Source: Xenorhabdus cabanillasii
GTDB lineage: Bacteria > Pseudomonadota > Gammaproteobacteria > Enterobacterales > Enterobacteriaceae
Assembly: GCF_003386665.1 (NCBI RefSeq)
Contig: NZ_QTUB01000001.1
Span: 1,674,001 to 1,738,000 of the forward strand
Length of the DNA: 64,000 bases
Direction of reading: 5' to 3'
The notes beneath the pieces were generated by a model that saw nothing but the letters and a program-made list of their open reading frames with translations, made no database searches and was not told the DNA's origin. The translations under genes were made by a program, and so were the position numbers. Below, in pieces: positions 10,796 through 20,646 of this stretch; positions within the stretch are counted from its first letter, which is position 1, and every line of letters starts with the position of its first letter.

Positions 10796-10835
10796 ACAGC
10801 ATCAACCGGGCGCTTGCGCTCGTCTGTTGTTTTTA
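10795..10835 (+). terminator. expression-platform terminator of the FMN riboswitch
   Basis: AACAG (10795-10799) and CGGGCG (10807-10812) pair with CGCTCG (10817-10822) and CTGTT (10824-10828). A T-rich tract follows (TTGTTTTTA). It lies between the aptamer and the ribB start, the expected place for FMN-controlled attenuation. Confidence 0.6.
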
Positions 10836-10918
10836 TTGCTGTATTTTTACGCAATATCAACTCCTCAAAATCGCCCTGATTCTGGTAATCCATACATTTT
10901 AAAAGAGGTTTCTTTACC

Positions 10919-11572
10919 ATGAATCAGACGCTACTTTCTTCCTATGGTACTCCGTTTGAACGTGTTGAACGTGCGATAGCGGCTTTGCGTGCAGGCCATG
11001 GTGTAATGGTACTGGACGATGAAAATCGTGAAAATGAAGGTGATATGATTTTCGTTGCCGAAACTATGACTGTGGAACAAATGGCATTAACTATCCGCTA
11101 TGGCAGCGGGATTGTGTGCCTTTGTATGACGGAAAAACGCCGTCAGCAATTGCAGTTACCTATGATGGTCGAAAACAACTCCAGCCAATATCAGACAGCT
11201 TTCACTGTCACTATTGAAGCTGCACAGGGAGTGACAACCGGAGTTTCCGCCGCAGATCGTATTACTACCATTCGTGCAGCCATAGCAGATGATGCACAAC
11301 CGAATGATCTGAATCGCCCTGGGCATGTTTTCCCTCTGCGGGCACATAATGGGGGGGTATTAACCCGTCGTGGTCATACCGAAGCGACGATTGATTTGGT
11401 GAAACTCGCGGGTTTCAAACCCGCAGGGGTGCTGTGTGAATTGACAAACGATGATGGCTCAATGGCCAGAGCGCCTGAGGTTATCGAGTTTGCAAAACAG
11501 CACGATATGCCAGTGGTCACTATTGACGATCTGGTTGATTATCGTATTAAGCTGGAAAAAGCGGTTAGCTGA
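10919..11572 (+). CDS. ribB: 3,4-dihydroxy-2-butanone-4-phosphate synthase
   Basis: RibB turns ribulose-5-phosphate into formate and dihydroxybutanone phosphate, the four-carbon unit of riboflavin. The 217 residues match the E. coli enzyme in length. The metal and substrate motifs [10 protein letters not shown] (about 33-42), GVSAADR near 110, and [11 protein letters not shown] near 149 are intact. There is no GTP cyclohydrolase II domain, as expected for RibB. The ATG at 10919 follows an AAAAGAGG site. Regulation by FMN is predicted from the riboswitch upstream. Confidence 0.97.
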   Translation: MNQTLLSSYGTPFERVERAIAALRAGHGVMVLDDENRENEGDMIFVAETMTVEQMALTIRYGSGIVCLCMTEKRRQQLQLPMMVENNSSQYQTAFTVTIEAAQGVTTGVSAADRITTIRAAIADDAQPNDLNRPGHVFPLRAHNGGVLTRRGHTEATIDLVKLAGFKPAGVLCELTNDDGSMARAPEVIEFAKQHDMPVVTIDDLVDYRIKLEKAVS

Positions 11573-11901
11573 CTCAGCATAGTTGTTTCTTACTACTGAG
11601 ATTTTCTTCCACTAGCATGGAATATCCCATAGTTCTCAGTACGCAGCTAATAAAACTGCAAATTGAAGGATGAAGGGTAAAAATAGTTCGGCATAAAGGG
11701 CCGGACGGGGTAGAATATATCAGTTATATCGCATGTACGCTTGTAAGGCCGCAGCCCACACCCTGTGGCCTTTCAGTATTTTTGAAGTGCTCCATTATTT
11801 TTTGATTGGTCACATTCAAGGAAGAAGCTTCATAATCTTGCCATAATTTTTGTGTCATTATCATAATCTATCATGTTTGACTTGCCGCATGAGGGACGAA
11901 A
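11573..11901. other. intergenic region ribB-ygiD
   Basis: No gene is visible in these 329 bases. A possible dispersed-repeat remnant lies near 11640-11690 (AAACTGCAAATTGAAGGATG core), and a terminator hairpin near 11745. The last 60 bases should hold the ygiD promoter, but I see no strong consensus. Confidence 0.6.
11745..11772 (+). terminator. probable terminator after ribB
   Basis: AAGGCCGCA pairs with TGTGGCCTT (one G-T wobble), a 9-bp stem, followed by TCAGTATTTTTG. It lies about 170 bases past the ribB stop. Confidence 0.5.
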
Positions 11902-12678
11902 ATGAGTCTCCTGAGAATACCCGCGTTATTCATTGGTCATGGTAGTCCAATGAATGCTATTGAAGACAACTGTTATTCACGTGCTTGGTTTGAATTGGGA
12001 CAAAAGTTACCCACACCAAGGGCAATTCTGGTGATTTCTGCGCATTGGTATACAAACGGCACTGTTGTGACGGCAATGGCTCAGCCAAGAACCATCCACG
12101 ATTTTGGTAATTTCCCCAGAGAGTTACATGAAAAACAGTACCCAGCGAAAGGTTATCCTGAACTGGCCGTATTGGTACAGGATATTCTTGAACCGATTGA
12201 GGTCGAAACTGATTTTGAAGAATGGGGATTAGATCACGGCTCCTGGGGAATATTAGCTAAGATGTATCCTGACGCGAATATCCCTGTCATCCAACTGAGC
12301 ATAGATCGTAATCAATCCGCTTCTTTCTATTATGAGATAGGTAAGAAATTGATTATGTTACGTGATGAAGGCGTAATGATCATAGGAAGCGGGAATGTCG
12401 TACATAACCTGCCAGCAGAGCAGGTGGGCGCTGAACCTTATTCGTGGGCCCTGTCTTTTGAGCAGTTCGTGCGCGAGAATTTGACCAGTTTTGAGGAGCC
12501 ACATCCTTTATTGCAGGCTTTGGAAAGGGAAGATGGCAAACTATCTCACCCGACGCCAGAACACCTTTGGCCACTCTTATATGTGATGGGGACATGGGAT
12601 AAAAAAGAGCCGATCTCAACTCCCATTGAAGGTATTGAAGACGGCTCTTTGAGTATGTTGACAATCCAACTTGGATAA
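11902..12678 (+). CDS. ygiD: YgiD family 4,5-DOPA extradiol dioxygenase-like protein
   Basis: This is a 258-residue member of the LigB-type extradiol dioxygenase superfamily; members cleave catechols such as DOPA. Putative metal-binding histidines are in FIGHGSPMNA (His at about residue 14), SAHWYTNG (near 50) and GNVVHNLP (near 173). GLDHGSWG is also conserved. Overall it aligns end to end with E. coli YgiD. It is a single gene, convergent with ygiC with only 4 bases between stops. The physiological substrate is not known from the sequence. Confidence 0.88.
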   Translation: MSLLRIPALFIGHGSPMNAIEDNCYSRAWFELGQKLPTPRAILVISAHWYTNGTVVTAMAQPRTIHDFGNFPRELHEKQYPAKGYPELAVLVQDILEPIEVETDFEEWGLDHGSWGILAKMYPDANIPVIQLSIDRNQSASFYYEIGKKLIMLRDEGVMIIGSGNVVHNLPAEQVGAEPYSWALSFEQFVRENLTSFEEPHPLLQALEREDGKLSHPTPEHLWPLLYVMGTWDKKEPISTPIEGIEDGSLSMLTIQLG

Positions 12679-12682
12679 ATAC

Positions 12683-13843
12683 TTAATCCAAAATAATGTG
12701 CGGGTAGAAACGGGACAGATCTTGTGTGATTAATTCACGATCTTCACGAATACAGATACCCGCTGCTTGATCATTAACTAACCAGCTACCTACCAGCGCA
12801 TGGCTATCGCCAAATTTCGGCAGGGAATGGAACTGCTGAACAATCATACCTTCTTCACCATATGGGCCATCGGCGTTGGCAACCTCCCGGCCATTTTCGA
12901 TAATACGAATATTGGCTCCTTCACGGGAGAAGAAAGGCTTAATTACATAGCTGTTCATCTCTGCCGGACGTTCATCGGCAAAATAAGCAGGCAACAGATT
13001 TGGGTGATCCGGAAACATTTTCCACAGCATTGGCAGTAACGCTTTGTTGGAAATAACGCTCTTCCATGCAGGCTCCAGCCAACGGACTCCTGCATCAGCC
13101 AGCTTGGTCGAGAAGATTTCACGCAGCATAAATTCCCACGGATACAGTTTAAATAGATTGCCGATTACTTGATCCTGCAAGTCCGTAAACTGTCCCTTTT
13201 CACCAAGACCAATATCTTCAATAAACAGGAATTCCGTTGCAATACCCGCTTCTGAAGCACAATCCTGTAGATATTGGATTGTGCCACGATCTTCTTCACT
13301 ATCCTGACAACACGCCATATGCATCAGGCCAAACCCGTGTTTTTCACGTAACTGCTCAAGACGCTCAATCAGTTTTTCTTGCAAGCTATTGAACTGATCT
13401 GCATTTGAGGGCAGATTGCCGGCATTCATCTGGTCTTCCAGCCAGATCCATTGGAAGAAAGCAGATTCATACAGTGATGTCGGGGTATCTGCATTGTTTT
13501 CCAGCAGTTTTGGTGGATTCTGGCCGTCATAGACTAAATCCAGACGGGAATAGAGTGAAGGTTGGCTGGTTACCCATGAAGAACGGACAAATTCCCAACA
13601 ATGCTTAGGGATCTGGAACTTTGTCAGCAGTTCTTCACTGTTGACGACTTTTTCCACAACCTGCAAACACATCTGATGCAGTTCTTCGGTGACGCTTTCA
13701 ATTTCTTCAATCTGGCTCAGACTGAATTGATAATAAGCCTCTTCACTCCAGTAGGGCTGGCCATACATGGTGTGGAAATTGAAACCATATTCTGTTGCTT
13801 TTTCGCGCCAGTCCGGGCGCTCAGTAATATTAATGCGTTTCAT
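12683..13843 (-). CDS. ygiC: glutathionylspermidine synthase-like ATP-grasp protein YgiC
   Basis: The 386 residues match E. coli YgiC in length. It belongs to the family of the C-terminal synthetase domain of glutathionylspermidine synthase, an ATP-grasp fold. Conserved stretches include [21 protein letters not shown] (near 108) with its ATP/Mg ligands, WLEPAWKSV near 250, and [13 protein letters not shown] near 300. Its substrate is unknown. It starts 24 bases downstream of ygiB on the same strand, so ygiB-ygiC form an operon. The two are paired in E. coli as well. Confidence 0.88.
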   Translation of the reverse strand: MKRINITERPDWREKATEYGFNFHTMYGQPYWSEEAYYQFSLSQIEEIESVTEELHQMCLQVVEKVVNSEELLTKFQIPKHCWEFVRSSWVTSQPSLYSRLDLVYDGQNPPKLLENNADTPTSLYESAFFQWIWLEDQMNAGNLPSNADQFNSLQEKLIERLEQLREKHGFGLMHMACCQDSEEDRGTIQYLQDCASEAGIATEFLFIEDIGLGEKGQFTDLQDQVIGNLFKLYPWEFMLREIFSTKLADAGVRWLEPAWKSVISNKALLPMLWKMFPDHPNLLPAYFADERPAEMNSYVIKPFFSREGANIRIIENGREVANADGPYGEEGMIVQQFHSLPKFGDSHALVGSWLVNDQAAGICIREDRELITQDLSRFYPHIILD

Positions 13844-13867
13844 CTTTATTTAATCACTCACTTTGAC

Positions 13868-14542
13868 TTAACCGCCCATTGAACGTGAAGAGCTGGAGCT
13901 TGAGCCAGCAGATGAACGCTGCATACTGGATTGTTTTGCCACTGTATCACCGAACCCACCACGCGTAATGGTCGTTGTGGTCGCTGGTTTTGGTGCCATT
14001 GCAGTTTTAGGGACAGACATGGTACGACCACCAGCCGTAGCCGGGCCATAACTCTTACCTGTTGCATCAACAAACTTGCCATTAGCCGGGCTGCTGGCAG
14101 ATTTTGATGAGAAGAGTGGTTGTGAAGGCGCTGAGTTACCGCCCATCAAGCGACCCATCATGTAACCTGCCATCAACGGCATCCAGAAGCTACCGCTGCT
14201 GCTTTGTGCCTGAGCCTGATTACCAACGCCTGCCTGTGCAGGGGCCTGAGTACATTGTTGTTCACCAAACTCAGCAACACAGTCTTCACGGGTGGCATAT
14301 TTCGGTGCAGTTTTTTCCGCTTCTTTCAGAGCGCTGTTATAAGCGGTAGTGCATTGTTCACTTTGAGAAGGATTTGCCTGGGAACACTCATCGGCATTGG
14401 TATAAAGCGATACCGTTTCATCGTTCTGTTCACAGGCAGAAAGCATGAAAACCGCACTGACAGCGAGTGCCACAGGTGCAAGACGATAATTTCGCCATGC
14501 TTTACGGAAATTATCACGGTTAATCTCTTTTGTCCGTTTCAT
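13868..14542 (-). CDS. ygiB: YgiB family lipoprotein-like protein (DUF1190)
   Basis: This 224-residue protein starts [16 protein letters not shown] and has a hydrophobic signal segment ending in LSACEQ (about 36-41), a plausible lipobox. The body carries paired cysteines (DECSQ, EQCTT, EDCVAEF, QQCTQ) and a Gly/Ser/Met-rich stretch ([19 protein letters not shown]). The C-terminus is a low-complexity Ser-rich tail ending RSMGG. It matches E. coli YgiB nearly throughout. The start at 14542 was preferred over 14596 by homology. The function is unknown. Confidence 0.88.
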   Translation of the reverse strand: MKRTKEINRDNFRKAWRNYRLAPVALAVSAVFMLSACEQNDETVSLYTNADECSQANPSQSEQCTTAYNSALKEAEKTAPKYATREDCVAEFGEQQCTQAPAQAGVGNQAQAQSSSGSFWMPLMAGYMMGRLMGGNSAPSQPLFSSKSASSPANGKFVDATGKSYGPATAGGRTMSVPKTAMAPKPATTTTITRGGFGDTVAKQSSMQRSSAGSSSSSSRSMGG

Positions 14543-14631
14543 TGTCATAGGGGGCATCCATCTTAAAGGTATCAGATTAAGAGCGAATCCCAACAATGAT
14601 GCACAATGGGACGGCTCCTGGGGATCTTATT

Positions 14632-14669
14632 AAAAAATAGCCCACACAACGGCGGGCTGCTTTTTTAGT
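14632..14669 (-). terminator. tolC terminator
   Basis: AGCCC...GGGCT forms a GC-rich stem around CACACAACGGC, flanked by A and T runs on both sides. On the minus strand it is followed by TATTTTTT. It lies about 50 bases past the tolC stop. Confidence 0.75.
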
Positions 14670-14719
14670 ATAGCGTTTTTAATATAACGTTTTTTAATTG
14701 AAAACGATAGCGCATTAAT

Positions 14720-16081
14720 TCATCGAATTGATGGCGTTTTCATCTCTTTAATAATGCTGCTGGCGGAAGTTGGAACTTGTGAGCCTAACAAGTTGTTCAG
14801 TGCCGCCAGATCTTCTTCATTTAAAGTACCGCGGGCCTGCTGGTTGACTAACAGATTGAGCAGATAACCATAACGCGCTTTAGAGAGACTCCGCTTCATC
14901 TCGTATAGCTTAGAGGTGGAATTCAGTACATCAATGATGGTACGGGTTCCTACATGATAACCGGCCTCTGTGGACTGTAATGAGCTTTCGGCAGAGAGCA
15001 TCGCTTGTTTGTTAGCTTCAATACTACTGATAGAGGCCGCAATATTATTGGTGGAAGACCGTACATCCTGAATGACCTTGCGGTAAGTATTTTCCAGCTC
15101 TTGGCTGCTGGCGACAAAATCATATTTGGCCCGTTCAACTTGAGAACTGGTTGCACCGCCGCTATAAAGTGGCAGGTTTAATGACACACCGACAGAGTTA
15201 TTGCCACGATATTCATTACTGTATTGACCGTTACGGAAATGTTGATTATCGATCCCTGTACTTGCCGATAATCTGATGGTTGGCATATAGCCAGTCTGTG
15301 CATCTTTAATTTGCTCGCGTTTCAAATCTTGCGTCAAACGTGCGGATAACAAGCTCAGATTGCGGGCTTCAGCTTCTTTTAGTATAACTTCGGCAGATTC
15401 TGGCTTATTTGTTTTGAAGCGTTCAATATTTAATGAAGCCAGCTGTGGATAATAAACTCCGGTAATCAGACGTAGTTGTTCCAGAGAGTTGTCCAGGTCG
15501 TTACGATCAGAAACTTCCTGTGCCAGAATGCTGTCATATTGGGCACGGGAGTTTTGCACGTCAGTAATGGCGGCCAGTCCTACATTGAAGCGTTGGGTTG
15601 TTTGATCTAATTGTCGATACAGTGAATCTTTCTGGGCGTCGGTATAGGTCAGAGAATCAATCTTACTCAGAACATCAAAATAGGCTCTGGCAGTATCCAG
15701 AATTAATTGTTGCTGGGTTTTTTGGTAAGTAATATCAGCAATCCCCGCACTCTTTTCAGCCTGACTCAGCTTGTTCCATATGGACATATCGAAAATCGTC
15801 TGGCTCAGAGTTAACTTCGCATCAGTACCATAGTTTTCTTGTTTGCTATTGCGAAAACTTTTGCCATAGTTAACTCCCGCCTCTAGCTCTAATTGAGGTA
15901 ACAAAGGACTACGGGCTGTATTAATTCCTTCAAAAATCGAATTGCGTTCAGCCAGCGCCTTAAGCAATTCAGGGTTAGTTTCTTTTGCCTGTTTGTAAAT
16001 TTGCAATAGATCTTCTGCATGGCTTGAGGTACTGAAACCTACCAGATTTATAGCGATAAAAAGAGATAGCAATTTTTTCAT
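14720..16081 (-). CDS. tolC: outer membrane efflux channel TolC
   Basis: TolC is the trimeric outer-membrane duct for drug efflux pumps and type I secretion. The 453 residues begin with a signal peptide ending at SSHAED (cleavage near 22/23). Two homologous repeats follow, each with coiled-coil helices: the first contains LTLSQTIFDMSIWNKL, the second GVSLNLPLYSGGATSSQVE. It is shorter than E. coli TolC (493) because the disordered C-terminal tail is cut back. It is divergent from nudF, as in E. coli. Confidence 0.95.
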   Translation of the reverse strand: MKKLLSLFIAINLVGFSTSSHAEDLLQIYKQAKETNPELLKALAERNSIFEGINTARSPLLPQLELEAGVNYGKSFRNSKQENYGTDAKLTLSQTIFDMSIWNKLSQAEKSAGIADITYQKTQQQLILDTARAYFDVLSKIDSLTYTDAQKDSLYRQLDQTTQRFNVGLAAITDVQNSRAQYDSILAQEVSDRNDLDNSLEQLRLITGVYYPQLASLNIERFKTNKPESAEVILKEAEARNLSLLSARLTQDLKREQIKDAQTGYMPTIRLSASTGIDNQHFRNGQYSNEYRGNNSVGVSLNLPLYSGGATSSQVERAKYDFVASSQELENTYRKVIQDVRSSTNNIAASISSIEANKQAMLSAESSLQSTEAGYHVGTRTIIDVLNSTSKLYEMKRSLSKARYGYLLNLLVNQQARGTLNEEDLAALNNLLGSQVPTSASSIIKEMKTPSIR

Positions 16082-16300
16082 TTGCGTTCCTTGTTGTGCA
16101 GCTATTTTGCCTAAGTTGCCTCTGCATAAAAAACAATATTACAGATTCTAGCAGAGAATACTTGCAGGACAGGGTGGCTGTTTGTGCCATATTGCCTTAT
16201 TTTCCGGTCTGTTTGTATCTTCAAAATGAATTTATTTAGACCAATATGACAAAATACATTTTAATAATAGGTAATTAAAAGATAACAATCAGGAGTCTTT

Positions 16301-16972
16301 ATGCGTGAAGATCTTGCCTCACCGCTTGTTTCTGCAAAATCGCTAGTTTCTACAAAACCACGTACTTTTACGAAACAAGATGTTGAAGTTATTTCCCACA
16401 AACCGCTCTACCGTGGTTTTTTTAAAATGACGGAATATCAATTCAGACACCGTCTGTTTTGTGGAGGATGGAGCGAAACCATTAAACGTGAAGTGTTTGA
16501 GCGAGGTCATGCAGGCGTTTTGTTACCTTATGATCCGATACGCGATGAAGTGGTTTTGATTGAGCAAATCCGTATTCCGGCAATTGAAACTAGTCAGACG
16601 CCGTGGTTGTTGGAAGTGATTGCAGGCATGATCGAAGAAGGAGAAGATGCCGAACAGGTTGTTCGCCGTGAGGCGATGGAGGAAGCGGGCATTGAGGTCA
16701 AACGTTGTCAACCGGCCTTGAGTTACCTTTCAAGCCCCGGAGGAACAACAGAGCGTATGCATATTTTTGTTGGGGAGGTCGATTCTTCCACTGCTTTTGG
16801 TATTCATGGTCTGGAAGGTGAAAACGAAGATATCCGGGTGCTGACTGTCAGTCGTGAACAGGCTTACCAGTGGGTAGAAAAGGGAATTATTGATAATGCG
16901 GCTTCAGTTATTGCAATACAGTGGCTGACGTTGCACCATGAAAAACTCAAAAAAACGTGGTTGGAGATATAA
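16301..16972 (+). CDS. nudF: ADP-ribose pyrophosphatase NudF
   Basis: NudF hydrolyses ADP-ribose to AMP and ribose-5-phosphate. The 223-residue protein has a typical Nudix box starting GMIEEGEDAEQ and ending REAMEEAGI (about 108-130) and a conserved SSPGGTTERMHIF loop after it. It carries roughly 14 extra residues at the N-terminus relative to E. coli. In E. coli yqiB lies between nudF and cpdA; here only 105 bases separate them and yqiB is absent. Confidence 0.94.
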   Translation: MREDLASPLVSAKSLVSTKPRTFTKQDVEVISHKPLYRGFFKMTEYQFRHRLFCGGWSETIKREVFERGHAGVLLPYDPIRDEVVLIEQIRIPAIETSQTPWLLEVIAGMIEEGEDAEQVVRREAMEEAGIEVKRCQPALSYLSSPGGTTERMHIFVGEVDSSTAFGIHGLEGENEDIRVLTVSREQAYQWVEKGIIDNAASVIAIQWLTLHHEKLKKTWLEI

Positions 16973-17077
16973 TCTCTAATTTGCCTTGGGAAACGCGAAG
17001 TGTGCCCCAGTCAGCAGATCTTATGTGAAAAGGCGCGTTAGAATAATCCTCTATGATCGACAGGAAAAGGAAACCAT

Positions 17078-17917
17078 TTGGAAAGCCTGCTTGAAATACC
17101 TGTGGCAAAAGGCGCCACAGCAAGAATATTGCAAATCACCGACATGCACCTTTTCGCCAATAAGGGTGACTCGTTGCTGGGCGTTAATACCTACCGCAGT
17201 TATCATGCTGTGCTGGATGCGATCCTTGAGCAGAATCTCGATATTGATTTGGTAGTGGCTACAGGTGATTTGGTTCAGGATCAAACTACCGGTGCTTATC
17301 AACATTTTGTTGAAGGTGTTGCCCGTTTGCCTGCCCCTTGCGTTTGGTTGCCCGGTAATCATGATTATCAGCCTGCGATGGTTGATGTACTGGCAGCAGC
17401 GGGTCTCCCTCTTTCTAAGCAAATATTCATTGGTCAGCACTGGCAATTAATCATGCTGGACAGTCAAGTGCAGGGAGTTCCTCACGGTGAATTAACGGAT
17501 TATCAGCTTGAGTGGATGACAAAATGTCTGGATGAGCACAGTGATCGTTATACGGTTGTCATGTTGCACCACCATCCTGTACCATCGGGTTGCACCTGGC
17601 TGGATCAGCACTGTTTACGTAATGCGCCTGCATTAGCCGAATTCCTGAAAGATAAACCGCAGGTGAAAACAATACTGTGTGGGCACATTCATCAGGAACT
17701 GGATGATATGTGGAATGGTATTCGTGTCATGGCGACGCCATCAACCTGTGTGCAATTTAAACCACATTGTACTAATTTTATGCTTGATACAATGGCCCCG
17801 GGTTGGCGTTACCTTGAATTGTCTGTGACTGGCGAGGGAGAAGCGAAATTGCAAACGCAGCTTCACAGGCTGAAGAGTAATGAATTTTGCCCGGATTTAG
17901 ATTCGGACGGGTATTAA
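17078..17917 (+). CDS. cpdA: 3',5'-cyclic-AMP phosphodiesterase CpdA
   Basis: CpdA hydrolyses cAMP and so lowers CRP activity. The 279 residues carry the calcineurin-type metallophosphoesterase motifs: DMHL (near 21), ATGDLVQD (near 62), GNHDY (near 92), LHHHP (near 165) and GHIHQE (near 203). The start is TTG at 17078, giving [10 protein letters not shown], which matches the E. coli start. It lies behind a good AAAAGGA site, which decides the choice. The stop TAA overlaps the yqiA ATG (TAATG), so the two are translationally coupled. Confidence 0.95.
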   Translation: MESLLEIPVAKGATARILQITDMHLFANKGDSLLGVNTYRSYHAVLDAILEQNLDIDLVVATGDLVQDQTTGAYQHFVEGVARLPAPCVWLPGNHDYQPAMVDVLAAAGLPLSKQIFIGQHWQLIMLDSQVQGVPHGELTDYQLEWMTKCLDEHSDRYTVVMLHHHPVPSGCTWLDQHCLRNAPALAEFLKDKPQVKTILCGHIHQELDDMWNGIRVMATPSTCVQFKPHCTNFMLDTMAPGWRYLELSVTGEGEAKLQTQLHRLKSNEFCPDLDSDGY

Positions 17918-18525
17918 TGTCAACGTTACTTTATCTACATGGTTTTAACAGTTCGCCACAATCAGAGAAAGCAAATACGCTGAAAACATGGCTGTACCAG
18001 CAGCATCCTGAAATAGAGATGCTGGTGCCACAATTACCTCCTTATCCTGAAGATGCAGCCGCCTTGCTGGAAGAACTGGTAATGAGTCGTGCCGGGGAAC
18101 ACATTGGTTTGGTCGGTTCTTCACTCGGTGGCTATCTGGCTATTTGGCTTTCACAATGTTTTGGCCTGCCAGCCGTAGTCGTCAATCCTGCGGTTCGCCC
18201 ATTCGATATTCTTCAGGATTATCTCGGGGAAAACGTGAACCCCTATACCAAAGAACGGTATACTCTTGAACAAAGTCACATCTATGATCTCAAAGTAATG
18301 CACATTGACCCGTTGGAGTCACCGGATCTTATCTGGTTATTGCAACAAACCGGGGACGAAGTGCTGGATTACCGTCAGGCAGTTGCATACCTGATGCAGT
18401 GCAGGCAGACGGTCGAATCAGGTGGGAATCATGCTTTTATTGGTTTCGAATACTATTTTCCTCAAATCATTGACTTCTTGGGGCTAACCAGTGGCGATAG
18501 TAAAAAAATTGCCAAAAACAAGTAA
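17917..18525 (+). CDS. yqiA: YqiA esterase-like protein
   Basis: This is a small alpha/beta hydrolase of 202 residues. LHGFNSSP (about 7-14) is the oxyanion-side motif, and the nucleophile elbow GSSLGG puts Ser69 at the centre. An Asp near DYRQ and the His in GGNHAF (near 175) are likely catalytic partners. E. coli YqiA has esterase activity; the natural substrate is not known. Its ATG shares a base with the cpdA stop, and parE follows after 140 bases. Confidence 0.9.
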   Translation: MSTLLYLHGFNSSPQSEKANTLKTWLYQQHPEIEMLVPQLPPYPEDAAALLEELVMSRAGEHIGLVGSSLGGYLAIWLSQCFGLPAVVVNPAVRPFDILQDYLGENVNPYTKERYTLEQSHIYDLKVMHIDPLESPDLIWLLQQTGDEVLDYRQAVAYLMQCRQTVESGGNHAFIGFEYYFPQIIDFLGLTSGDSKKIAKNK

Positions 18526-18665
18526 GTGACTGGTATTATCAACAGTATCTACCCCATAGATTTTCGGGTGAGGCCGCAACCAATAAATCGGTAACCCGGG
18601 AAACGCAGGGTAATCAATACTGATTGACCCTCTTTAAATCATGAAGCAACCGACAGAATTACAAC

Positions 18666-20561
18666 ATGACTCAATCTAGTTATAACGCAGAGGCCATTGA
18701 AGTCCTCAGTGGCCTGGAGCCAGTTCGTCGTCGTCCAGGAATGTATACCGACACAGCCCGCCCGAATCATCTGGCACAGGAAGTGATCGATAATAGTGTG
18801 GACGAAGCACTAGCTGGTCACGCGAAGCATATTGAAGTGATCCTCCACAGCGATCAGTCTCTGGAAGTGATAGATGATGGCCGTGGTATGCCGGTTGATA
18901 TCCATCCTGAAGAAAAAGTATCAGCAGTTGAGCTGATCCTGACCCGCCTGCATGCAGGCGGCAAATTTTCCAATAAAAACTACCAATTTTCCGGTGGCTT
19001 GCATGGCGTGGGGATTTCAGTAGTTAATGCCCTGTCCAAACGAGTAGAAGTGACCGTTCGTCGTGATAGCCAGGTTCATCAGATCGCTTTTGAAAATGGC
19101 GATAAAGTGCAGGAGCTGGAAGTTATCGGCAGTTGCGGAAAACGTAATACAGGCACCAGTGTTCATTTCTGGCCGGATGAAAGTTATTTCGATACTCCTC
19201 GTTTTTCGACTTCGCGCTTGACCCACCTTCTGAAAGCGAAGGCGGTCTTGTGTCCGGGCGTGGAAATTGTCTTTAAAGACAAACTGGCAGGAACAGAACA
19301 AAAATGGTGTTATGCAGATGGTCTGACAGATTACTTGCTGGAAGCCGTCAATGGGCTGGTGACATTACCGCAATCGCCATTTGTGGGCACTCTCAGCGGT
19401 GAAACCGAAGCGGTTGACTGGGCACTGCTCTGGCTGCCGGAAGGTGGAGAATTGTTGGGAGAAAGCTATGTTAACCTGATCCCGACGATACAAGGTGGAA
19501 CTCATGTTAATGGCTTGCGTCAAGGGTTGTTGGATGCAATGCGTGAGTTCTGTGAATTCCGCAATATACTGCCTCGCGGTGTTAAACTCTCTGCGGATGA
19601 TATCTGGGATCGCTGCGCCTACGTGTTATCCCTTAAAATGCAGGACCCACAATTTGCCGGACAGACCAAAGAGCGCTTATCATCGCGCCAGTCCGCGGCC
19701 TTTGTTTCCGGTGTTGTCAAAGATGCTTTCAGTCTGTGGCTGAACCAACATATTCAGGAAGCCGAACAATTGGCTGAAATGGCAATTGCCAGTGCACAGC
19801 GCCGTATGCGTGCAGCAAAGAAAGTTGTACGTAAAAAACTAACTAACGGCCCTGCACTACCGGGTAAACTGGCAGATTGTACGTCACAGGATCTGAATGT
19901 CACTGAACTGTTTCTGGTGGAAGGGGATTCCGCAGGCGGTTCTGCCAAACAAGCCCGTGATCGTGAGTTTCAGGCGATTATGCCTCTGCGCGGTAAGATC
20001 CTGAACACATGGGAAGTTTCTTCAGACGAGGTACTGGCTTCACAGGAAGTGCATGATATTTCCGTTGCCATTGGTATCGATCCGGACAGTGAAGATATCA
20101 GCCAACTACGTTACGGTAAAATCTGTATTCTGGCGGATGCGGATTCTGACGGCTTGCATATTGCAACACTCCTGTGCGCCTTGTTTGTCCGCCATTTCCC
20201 GACATTGGTAAAACGTGGTCATGTTTATATGGCAATGCCACCACTGTATCGCATCGACCTTGCTAAAGAGGTGCACTATGCACTGGATGAAGGTGAAAAG
20301 AGTGCAATATTAGACCGCCTGAGCCGCAAGCGTGGCAAACCGAATGTTCAGCGCTTCAAAGGGTTGGGTGAAATGAACCCAATGCAATTGCGTGAAACCA
20401 CATTAGATCCCAATACTCGCCGTCTGGTGCAATTGACTATCAACGATGAGAATTATCAGGAAACCCTTTCCGTTATGGATATGCTTCTGGCGAAGAAACG
20501 CTCGGAAGATCGCCGTAATTGGCTGCAAGAAAAGGGTGATGCCATCGAGATTGAGTTATAG
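18666..20561 (+). CDS. parE: DNA topoisomerase IV subunit B
   Basis: ParE is the ATPase subunit of topoisomerase IV, which unlinks daughter chromosomes. The 631 residues match the family. The GHKL ATPase motifs are EVIDNSVDEALAGHA (near 38), DDGRGMPV (near 73) and GGLHGVGIS (near 113). The TOPRIM motifs are EGDSAGGSAKQARDR (near 418) and DADSDG (near 495), with PLRGKILN between them. It precedes parC by 85 bases, the E. coli arrangement. Confidence 0.97.
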   Translation: MTQSSYNAEAIEVLSGLEPVRRRPGMYTDTARPNHLAQEVIDNSVDEALAGHAKHIEVILHSDQSLEVIDDGRGMPVDIHPEEKVSAVELILTRLHAGGKFSNKNYQFSGGLHGVGISVVNALSKRVEVTVRRDSQVHQIAFENGDKVQELEVIGSCGKRNTGTSVHFWPDESYFDTPRFSTSRLTHLLKAKAVLCPGVEIVFKDKLAGTEQKWCYADGLTDYLLEAVNGLVTLPQSPFVGTLSGETEAVDWALLWLPEGGELLGESYVNLIPTIQGGTHVNGLRQGLLDAMREFCEFRNILPRGVKLSADDIWDRCAYVLSLKMQDPQFAGQTKERLSSRQSAAFVSGVVKDAFSLWLNQHIQEAEQLAEMAIASAQRRMRAAKKVVRKKLTNGPALPGKLADCTSQDLNVTELFLVEGDSAGGSAKQARDREFQAIMPLRGKILNTWEVSSDEVLASQEVHDISVAIGIDPDSEDISQLRYGKICILADADSDGLHIATLLCALFVRHFPTLVKRGHVYMAMPPLYRIDLAKEVHYALDEGEKSAILDRLSRKRGKPNVQRFKGLGEMNPMQLRETTLDPNTRRLVQLTINDENYQETLSVMDMLLAKKRSEDRRNWLQEKGDAIEIEL

Positions 20562-20646
20562 CGCAACCCGGTTTTAACACAACTTAGGTGTAACCAACGG
20601 AAGCATAGCGCACGGTAGTCAAGACAGATTCTGAGGAAATTAATAC

